A DNA stretch of 11,686 nt. It comes from Rhodospirillaceae bacterium. GTDB taxonomy: Bacteria; Pseudomonadota; Alphaproteobacteria; UBA7985. Location of the stretch: positions 1-11,686 of the forward strand of contig PAFB01000119.1 in NCBI GenBank assembly GCA_002700865.1. Reading direction: 5' to 3'. The notes below the pieces were generated by a model. It did not search any database. It saw only the letters and a list, made by a program, of their open reading frames with translations, and was not told the origin of the DNA. Below, piece by piece: positions 6,239 to 11,686 of the stretch (its first letter is position 1; each line of letters opens with the position of its first letter). A program made the translations under genes and the position numbers.

Positions 6239-6273
6239 TTGAGTGGTGGCCAGTCTGATTGGTCAACGCTCAA
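6239..6273 (+). other. Leader hairpin 3 upstream of nrdJ
   Basis: Bases 6239-6252 pair with 6260-6273 as a 14-position stem with one G-A mismatch and two G-U pairs, closed by a 7-nt loop (GTCTGAT). This is the longest stem in the interval and ends 63 bases before the nrdJ ATG, leaving the ribosome site at 6321-6326 free. Confidence 0.4.
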
Positions 6274-6336
6274 GGCGACGGGTCTATTTTGGGATGACTT
6301 GGCGCTCAATGATAAGAACAAAGGGGTTGGGTACCT

Positions 6337-9300
6337 ATGCGTATAGAACGTCGCTTCACGGCTGATACAAAGTCGGCCTACGGCAGTCTTCAGTTCCGCG
6401 AGACATCGTCGGAAATTCGGAATCCAGATGGTTCTCTGGTGTTTTCAGCCCCGAAGATTTTCGTGCCTGAAGGTTTCAGTCAGGTTGCAAGCGATATCCT
6501 CGCACAGAAGTACTTTCGTAAGGCTGGCGTGCCTGCCCGTCTCAAGCGGGTAGAAGAGACCAGTGTGCCGTCTTTCCTGTGGCGTTCGGTTGCAGATGAA
6601 GAAGCACTGGCCGAGTTGCCTGAAGACGAGCGCTACGTGGGAGAAACCGATGCGCGGCAGGTTTTTGACCGGCTGGCGGGGACTTGGGCTTACTGGGCAT
6701 GGAAGGGTGGCTACTTCGACGCCGAAGATGACGCTCAGGCTTACTTCGACGAAATGCGCAACATGCTCGCCGCACAAATGGCAGCACCGAATTCCCCGCA
6801 GTGGTTCAACACCGGTCTGCACTGGGCCTATGGTATCGACGGTCCGAGTCAGGGTCACCACTATGTCGATTACGAAACCGGGCGGTTGACCAAGTCGAAA
6901 TCGGCTTACGAGCACCCACAGCCGCACGCCTGTTTCATCCAGTCCGTTGCCGATGATCTGGTCAACGATGGCGGGATCATGGATCTTTGGGTGCGCGAGG
7001 CGCGGCTGTTTAAGTACGGTTCCGGTACCGGCTCGAACTTTTCCTCCTTGCGCGGTGAGGGCGAATCGCTGGGCGGGGGCGGCAAGTCCTCGGGCCTGAT
7101 GTCTTTCCTGCGCATTGGTGATCGGGCCGCTGGCGCGATCAAATCCGGCGGAACCACGCGCCGGGCGGCAAAGATGGTGACGGTTGACGCCGATCACCCG
7201 GATATCGAGAACTACATCGGCTGGAAATGGATCGAAGAGCAGAAGGTTGCCAGTCTGGTTGCCGGCTCCAAGAACCTGAACAAGCATATGAAGGCCATTA
7301 TGGCGGCCTGTCAGAACGGGTTGGCAGACGATCCCCTTGATGCAAAATCCAACCCCGAGCTCAAAAAAGCCATCCGCGAGGCGCGCCGGACACAGGTTCC
7401 GGACAACTACATTTATCGCGTGATCGAAATGGCGCGGCAGGGTTTCAAGGAAATCGAAATCCCGACCTATAACACCGACTGGGACAGCGACGCTTACCTG
7501 ACGGTTGCGGGTCAGAATTCAAACAACTCGGTGCGCGTGACCAACGAGTTCCTTGGTAAAGTCGAGCGCGGTGAAAACTGGGATCTGACAGCTCGGACCA
7601 CGGGACAGGTGATGAAGACCGTCGAAGCGGCTGATCTCTGGGATCAGATTTCGTTTGCCGCCTGGGCCTGTGCCGATCCGGGACTGCAGTACGACAGTAC
7701 CATCAACGAATGGCACACTTGCCCGGAGTCCGGTCGTATTAATGCGTCCAACCCGTGTTCGGAATACATGTTCCTCGACGATACAGCCTGTAACCTTGCA
7801 TCGTTGAATTTGATGAAGTTTGCCGGAGAGACCACCGGGGAGCTGGATATCGAAGGCTACGAGCACGCTTGTCGGCTCTGGACCCTGACGCTGGAAACCT
7901 CCGTTCTTATGGCGCAGTTCCCGTCCAAGGAAATCGCCAAGCTGTCTTATGAATACCGCACGCTCGGCTTGGGCTTTGCCAACATTGGCGCGCTGCTGAT
8001 GTCGATGGGGCTGGGTTATGACTCTGACGAAGGGCGCGCGATCTGTGGCGGATTGTCGGCGCTCATGACCGGGATTTCATACGAAACGTCGGCTGAAATC
8101 GCGTCTGAACGTGGCGCTTTCCCCGGGTATGCCAAGAACGCTCAATCTATGTTGCGGGTCATCCGCAACCACCGCCGCGCCGCTTATGGCGAGACGGAAG
8201 GCTATGAAGGCCTGACGGTTCTGCCGGTTCCGCTGGTTGCTAAAGACTGCTCGGTTCCATCCTTGGTCGAAGCGTCCAAGGCGGCATGGGATCGTGCGCT
8301 GGAAGGCGGCGAAAAGCACGGTTTCCGCAACGCGCAAACCACCGTGGTTGCGCCAACCGGCACCATTGGTCTGGTGATGGACTGTGACACGACCGGGATC
8401 GAGCCTGATTTTGCTCTGGTAAAGTTCAAGAAACTCGCCGGCGGCGGGTACTTCAAGATCATCAACCAGACGGTTCCGCTCGCGCTGACAAATCTGGGCT
8501 ATTCCGATGACCAGATCGACGACATCATCGCTTATGCTGTTGGCACAGGGTCGCTTTCCAACGCACCCGGGATCAACCGCGACACGCTCAAAGCCAAGGG
8601 TTTTGATGAAGAGCGGTTGCAGGCGATTGAGTCCTCTCTGTCCACCGCGTTCCAGCTCAAGTTTGCGTTCAATCGGTTCAGCCTTGGCGATGATTTCTGT
8701 CGCGACGTGCTGGGCTTCACGGATGCGCAAATGAATGACTTCACGTTTGACATGCTCGCTGGCATGGGCTTCTCCGCTGAAGATATCGAAGCGGCGAACG
8801 AGCATATTTGCGGGACCATGACGGTTGAAGGTGCGCCGCACCTGAAGGCTGAGCATATGAAGGTGTTCGACTGTGCAAACCGTTGCGGTGCTAAAGGAAC
8901 GCGGGAGCTGTCTACGGACTCCCACATTCGCATGATGGCGGCTTCTCAGCCGTTCATTTCCGGCGCGATTTCCAAGACGATCAACATGCCCAACACGGCA
9001 ACGGTTGATGAGGTCAAGGACGCTTACATGCTGTCATGGAAGCTCGGCATTAAAGCCAACGCCCTGTACCGCGACGGCTCCAAGTTGTCCCAGCCGCTCA
9101 GCTCAGCTCTGCTTGTCGACGTGGACGCTGACGAAGACGAGGCACGCGAGGCAGCAGAAGCGCTGGCGCAGGCAACGCCGGTCAAGCAGGCCGAAGTGAT
9201 CGCCGAGCGGATCATCGAACGCGTCGTCGAGCGCTCGCTTGAGCGTAAGCGTCTGCCAAACCGCCGCAAAGGCTACACGCAAAAAGCCATCGTCGGCGGG

Positions 9301-10101
9301 CACAAGATCTACCTGCGGACCGGCGAATTCGAAGACGGTTCCTTGGGTGAAATCTTTGTGGACATGCACAAGGAAGGCGCGGCGTTCCGGTCGATGATGA
9401 ACAACTTCGCCATCGCGGTTTCGCTGGGTCTTCAGTATGGCGTGCCGCTGGAAGAATACGTGGATAGCTTCACCTTCACGCGGTTCGAGCCGAACGGCAT
9501 GGTGGAAGGCAACGACGTGATCAAAATGGCCACGTCCACGCTCGACTACATCTTCCGTGAGCTGGCTGTATCGTACCTAGGTCGAAATGACCTGGCGCAT
9601 GTCGAACCTGCGGACCTGCGCACGGATGCGCTGGGCCGTGGTGATCAGGAATCGGCCATGACGGATGACGAAGAAGGCGATGACGCGCTGCAAATGGCGC
9701 TGGACTTTGCATCTTCGGGTTATTTGCGCGGCGGAAAGAAAGAGGTGAAGAATCAGCTTGTTGTCGTCACTGGCGGCAAGAAGGAAGGCACCTCGGGCAG
9801 TACAGTTGGCGGTGAAACGACCGTTGTGACGGCGCTCTATGATGATGCGTCTGGAACCACTTCGTTCGAGATCCCGGCTCAGCAGGAAGCCCCGGTGCAA
9901 CTTGCAGCGGGCGACTCTGAGCGCTTCAGCATGGGCGGCGGCGCTGTCGATGCTGGAGACGACAAGATGCGCAACATGGAAGAGGCTCGGATGAAAGGCT
10001 ACACGGGTGACGCTTGCGACTCGTGCGGCAATTTCACTCTGGTCCGCAACGGCACCTGTTTGAAGTGCGTAACCTGCGGCTCGACGACGGGCTGTAGCTA
10101 A
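6337..10101 (+). CDS. nrdJ: Vitamin B12-dependent (class II) ribonucleoside-diphosphate reductase
   Basis: This 1254-residue cytoplasmic enzyme reduces ribonucleotides to deoxyribonucleotides using adenosylcobalamin to make the cysteine radical, so it needs neither oxygen nor an NrdB partner. The catalytic NPCSEY motif supplies N472, C474 (radical cysteine) and E476. C199 (PHACFIQS) and C485 (DTACNL) form the expected redox pair. PTGTI is at 673-677. A charged linker (about 915-965) leads to a TSCPD-like domain (about 975-1085), then a variable region. The Cys-rich tail has C1227/C1230, C1241/C1244/C1247 and C1253, likely metal-binding and/or re-reducing the active site. Length and order are normal for alphaproteobacterial NrdJ. 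The ATG is secure: AAGGGG lies 10 nt upstream, with an in-frame TAA at 6313. Control is suggested by the NrdR and LexA sites upstream; a terminator follows. No other nrd gene is present. Confidence 0.97.
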   Translation: MRIERRFTADTKSAYGSLQFRETSSEIRNPDGSLVFSAPKIFVPEGFSQVASDILAQKYFRKAGVPARLKRVEETSVPSFLWRSVADEEALAELPEDERYVGETDARQVFDRLAGTWAYWAWKGGYFDAEDDAQAYFDEMRNMLAAQMAAPNSPQWFNTGLHWAYGIDGPSQGHHYVDYETGRLTKSKSAYEHPQPHACFIQSVADDLVNDGGIMDLWVREARLFKYGSGTGSNFSSLRGEGESLGGGGKSSGLMSFLRIGDRAAGAIKSGGTTRRAAKMVTVDADHPDIENYIGWKWIEEQKVASLVAGSKNLNKHMKAIMAACQNGLADDPLDAKSNPELKKAIREARRTQVPDNYIYRVIEMARQGFKEIEIPTYNTDWDSDAYLTVAGQNSNNSVRVTNEFLGKVERGENWDLTARTTGQVMKTVEAADLWDQISFAAWACADPGLQYDSTINEWHTCPESGRINASNPCSEYMFLDDTACNLASLNLMKFAGETTGELDIEGYEHACRLWTLTLETSVLMAQFPSKEIAKLSYEYRTLGLGFANIGALLMSMGLGYDSDEGRAICGGLSALMTGISYETSAEIASERGAFPGYAKNAQSMLRVIRNHRRAAYGETEGYEGLTVLPVPLVAKDCSVPSLVEASKAAWDRALEGGEKHGFRNAQTTVVAPTGTIGLVMDCDTTGIEPDFALVKFKKLAGGGYFKIINQTVPLALTNLGYSDDQIDDIIAYAVGTGSLSNAPGINRDTLKAKGFDEERLQAIESSLSTAFQLKFAFNRFSLGDDFCRDVLGFTDAQMNDFTFDMLAGMGFSAEDIEAANEHICGTMTVEGAPHLKAEHMKVFDCANRCGAKGTRELSTDSHIRMMAASQPFISGAISKTINMPNTATVDEVKDAYMLSWKLGIKANALYRDGSKLSQPLSSALLVDVDADEDEAREAAEALAQATPVKQAEVIAERIIERVVERSLERKRLPNRRKGYTQKAIVGGHKIYLRTGEFEDGSLGEIFVDMHKEGAAFRSMMNNFAIAVSLGLQYGVPLEEYVDSFTFTRFEPNGMVEGNDVIKMATSTLDYIFRELAVSYLGRNDLAHVEPADLRTDALGRGDQESAMTDDEEGDDALQMALDFASSGYLRGGKKEVKNQLVVVTGGKKEGTSGSTVGGETTVVTALYDDASGTTSFEIPAQQEAPVQLAAGDSERFSMGGGAVDAGDDKMRNMEEARMKGYTGDACDSCGNFTLVRNGTCLKCVTCGSTTGCS

Positions 10102-10123
10102 GTCTCATCAGGCGTACGCAATC

Positions 10124-10153
10124 AAACCGGCGGAGAAATTCGCCGGTTTTTTT
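10124..10153 (+). terminator. Intrinsic terminator of nrdJ
   Basis: AAACCGGCG (10124-10132) and CGCCGGTTT (10141-10149) form a perfect 9-bp stem with an 8-nt loop, running into seven T residues (10147-10153). It begins 22 bases after the nrdJ stop. From the other strand, for the converging mgtE, the T-run is only TTT followed by GATT, so it would work weakly there. Confidence 0.92.
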
Positions 10154-10187
10154 CGTTTATCGAACGATGGCGTGCGTCTTTTGTTGG

Positions 10188-11576
10188 TTAGACCAAAAAT
10201 GCTGCGGCGAGGCCGAGGAAGACGAGGAAGCCAACCACGTCGGTGATGGTGGTCAAAAATACGGCTGACGCGTTGGCCGGGTCAACTTTCAGCCGATCGA
10301 GGATGATCGGGACCAGCGTGCCGGAAATACCGGCGACGACGAGATTAACCAACATGGCGATTCCGATCACCACGCCCAGCCTCAGGTCTTGGAACCAAAG
10401 CGCTGAAAACACAAAGGCGATAACGGCGAAACCAACGCCGTTGAACAGCCCGACCAGCGCCTCTCGCGTGATAAACTGAACAGCCTTGCGGGCGCGCAAA
10501 TCTTTCATCGCCAAAGCGCGCACGGCCACGGCCAGAGTTTGCGTGCCCGCGTTACCCCCCATGGAGGCGACGATGGGCATGAGCACGGCGAGCGCAACGA
10601 TCTCCTGAATGGTGCCTTGAAACAGGGAAATCACCATTGAGGCCAGCACGGCTGTTGCAAGGTTTACGGTCAGCCAGATGAAGCGGTTTCGGGCCGTTTG
10701 CAGGGAAGAACGGTTGATGTCGGATTCTTTGCCCAGACCGACCAGCCGCATGAGGTCGTCTTCGGCCTCTTCATCGATCACGTGAACAATATCGTCGAGC
10801 GTCACAACGCCCAGCAGGCGTCCGTTTTCTTCGTCCGTGACGGGGGCGGAAGAAAAGCCGTATTGGCGGAACGTGTGGGCCAGCTCTTCTTGGTCCAGCA
10901 TGGGTGAAAACAGCCGTAGATCGCCATTCGCCACGCCAGCGAGCGGTTCCTGACGCCGCGTCCGCAAGACGTGGCTTACCGATACCGATCCGATGGGCCG
11001 ATAGGCTTCATCAACGAGGTAGATATCGTAGAAATCGTCCGGCAAATCCGGTTCAGCGCGCAGGAAATCGATGGTTTGACCGACGTTCCAATCTGCTGGC
11101 ACCGTGACAAACTCGCGCGCCATCAAGCGGCCCGTCGACGATTCAGGGTAACGCAGCGCGTCTTCCGCTGCCCACCGTTTAGCGGCAGGCAGGGAGGCTA
11201 GGATCTTTTGCTTAGCTTCTTCATCCAGGTCTTCGAGCAGATCAATCGCATCGTCGGAATTCAATTCGTCGATGTTGTCAGCGATGACTTGATCGTCGAG
11301 GTGCTCCAACACATCTTCAAGAACCACGCCCTCAACCTCAATGAGGACTTCAGCGGCCAGTTCTTCACCAAAGGTGCGGAGGACGGTCGAACGCTCGTCA
11401 CGGGACAGGCCTTCGAGCAAATCGCCCAGATCGGCGGGGTGCAGGGTGACGATTTCGTCATGCAGCGCATCCAGCGTGCCGGTGCGGATTGACGCGACGA
11501 TGCGTTGAAGCAGGTTCTCGACGGGGGAAGCCGTAGCTTCGTTAGAAAAGGAAAGGGCTGGTGACTGTTCGCTCAT
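10188..11576 (-). CDS. mgtE: Magnesium transporter MgtE
   Basis: This 462-residue inner-membrane Mg2+ channel has the standard order. A cytoplasmic acidic N domain (about 20-130) has the usual helical MgtE repeats (HPADLGDLLEGLS, LLEDLDEEAKQKIL). A CBS pair (about 135-258) senses Mg2+ and contains DIYLVDEAYRPIGSVSV and GVVTLDDIVHVIDEEAEDD. Five membrane helices run from about 285 to the end. The channel signature GGNAGTQT starts at 340, and TTITDVVGF has D446, equivalent to the pore Asp of Thermus MgtE (D432). I chose ATG 11576, where GTGGGG at 11583-11588 serves as Shine-Dalgarno. A GTG start at 11588 would add four residues but consume that site. The gene lies 48 bases after a tRNA-Leu on the same strand and converges with nrdJ. 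Confidence 0.95.
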   Translation of the reverse strand: MSEQSPALSFSNEATASPVENLLQRIVASIRTGTLDALHDEIVTLHPADLGDLLEGLSRDERSTVLRTFGEELAAEVLIEVEGVVLEDVLEHLDDQVIADNIDELNSDDAIDLLEDLDEEAKQKILASLPAAKRWAAEDALRYPESSTGRLMAREFVTVPADWNVGQTIDFLRAEPDLPDDFYDIYLVDEAYRPIGSVSVSHVLRTRRQEPLAGVANGDLRLFSPMLDQEELAHTFRQYGFSSAPVTDEENGRLLGVVTLDDIVHVIDEEAEDDLMRLVGLGKESDINRSSLQTARNRFIWLTVNLATAVLASMVISLFQGTIQEIVALAVLMPIVASMGGNAGTQTLAVAVRALAMKDLRARKAVQFITREALVGLFNGVGFAVIAFVFSALWFQDLRLGVVIGIAMLVNLVVAGISGTLVPIILDRLKVDPANASAVFLTTITDVVGFLVFLGLAAAFLV

Positions 11577-11624
11577 GAACGACCCCACTTTGCCAAATTC
11601 ATACGGCTTGGATGTGCTCTAGGA

Positions 11625-11686
11625 TGGTGCGGCCGAGAAGACTCGAACTTCCACGGCCCAAGGGCCACAACGACCTCAACGTTGCG
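11625..11686 (-). tRNA. tRNA-Leu (anticodon GAG), 3' part, cut by the window edge
   Basis: Reading the minus strand from the right edge gives anticodon stem CAACG/CGTTG around loop TTGAGGT, so the anticodon is GAG (Leu, codon CUC). A long class II variable arm (GGCC-CTTG-GGCC) follows, as leucine tRNAs have. Then come the T arm GGAAG-TTCGAGT-CTTCT, acceptor strand CGGCCGC, discriminator A and an encoded CCA (11627-11625). The D arm and 5' acceptor strand, about 24 nt, lie outside the window. It is followed on the same strand by mgtE. Confidence 0.93.

Larger units (their letters stand above)
5699..6336. other. Gene-free regulatory interval upstream of nrdJ
   Basis: About 640 bases without a credible gene lie between the divergent NDUFA12 promoter and nrdJ. 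The left part (to about 5880) is AT-rich compared with the genes. It contains the NrdR box, two DnaA-like boxes and three palindromes: CATAATTATG at 5783-5792, TTTTCCTGTGGAAAA at 5849-5863 and GCCTTAAGGC at 5903-5912. The middle holds an extended -10 element and a LexA-type repeat. The right part (about 6085-6275) folds into several hairpins. Short open frames here on the minus strand (such as 6070-6321) have no recognisable protein character. I looked for a cobalamin riboswitch, tmRNA, SRP RNA and RNase P RNA signatures and found none. Confidence 0.7.

Noticed and set aside
6057..6321. Small minus-strand frames in the nrdJ leader
   Set aside because: Composition is not protein-like, there is no ribosome site, and two overlapping frames are equally open.
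5960..6336. Cobalamin riboswitch upstream of nrdJ
   Set aside because: No segment resembles the B12 box (AGCCAGGAGACCTGCC-like) or the other conserved core bases; only generic hairpins are present.
6445..7287. Long minus-strand open frame inside nrdJ (a similar one at 8077-8925)
   Set aside because: Both mirror conserved NrdJ codons, have no ribosome site or family features, and are shadows.

Overview
This window looks like ordinary alphaproteobacterial chromosome, probably from a Rhodospirillales-like or related lineage. The evidence is a stand-alone NDUFA12-type complex I accessory protein, a long cobalamin-dependent NrdJ, a TerB/J-domain (DjlA-type) co-chaperone and a candidate GTTC-N7-GTTC LexA box. 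GC is moderately high in the genes, with one distinctly AT-rich stretch at about 5640-5880. I see no phage genes, insertion sequences, CRISPR array or integrase; the genes are mainly housekeeping.

Layout from left to right: (1) 1-414, minus: the N-terminal part of a DjlA/TerB-type co-chaperone, running off the left edge. (2) 540-2516, plus: pccA, the biotin-carrying alpha subunit of propionyl-CoA carboxylase, divergent from djlA; it probably starts at TTG 540 behind a perfect Shine-Dalgarno and an extended -10 promoter. (3) 5584 down to 2546, minus: a same-strand cluster of NDUFA12, a solitary MlaD-like Mce protein, an alpha/beta hydrolase and tyrS, apparently driven from a TTGACA promoter at about 5672-5698. 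It converges on pccA. (4) 5585-6336: a gene-free, regulation-rich interval of about 750 bases. (5) 6337-10101, plus: nrdJ, class II ribonucleotide reductase, followed by a strong intrinsic terminator. (6) 11576-10188, minus: mgtE, a Mg2+ channel/transporter converging on nrdJ. (7) 11625-11686, minus: the 3' part of a tRNA-Leu(GAG), just upstream of mgtE and cut by the right edge.

The most interesting material is the nrdJ upstream region. It holds a near-consensus NrdR box, a perfect alphaproteobacterial-type LexA (SOS) direct repeat overlapping the predicted start of a candidate extended -10 promoter, two DnaA-box-like sequences, and a leader of about 375 nt with several good hairpins but no recognisable cobalamin riboswitch. 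Together these suggest control of dNTP synthesis by nucleotide level, DNA damage and perhaps replication. A second point is the alpha/beta hydrolase, in which the usual nucleophile serine of the GxSxG elbow is an aspartate (D108) while the acid and histidine are kept, and which carries a very acidic C-terminal tail. I found no clearly new multi-gene system.
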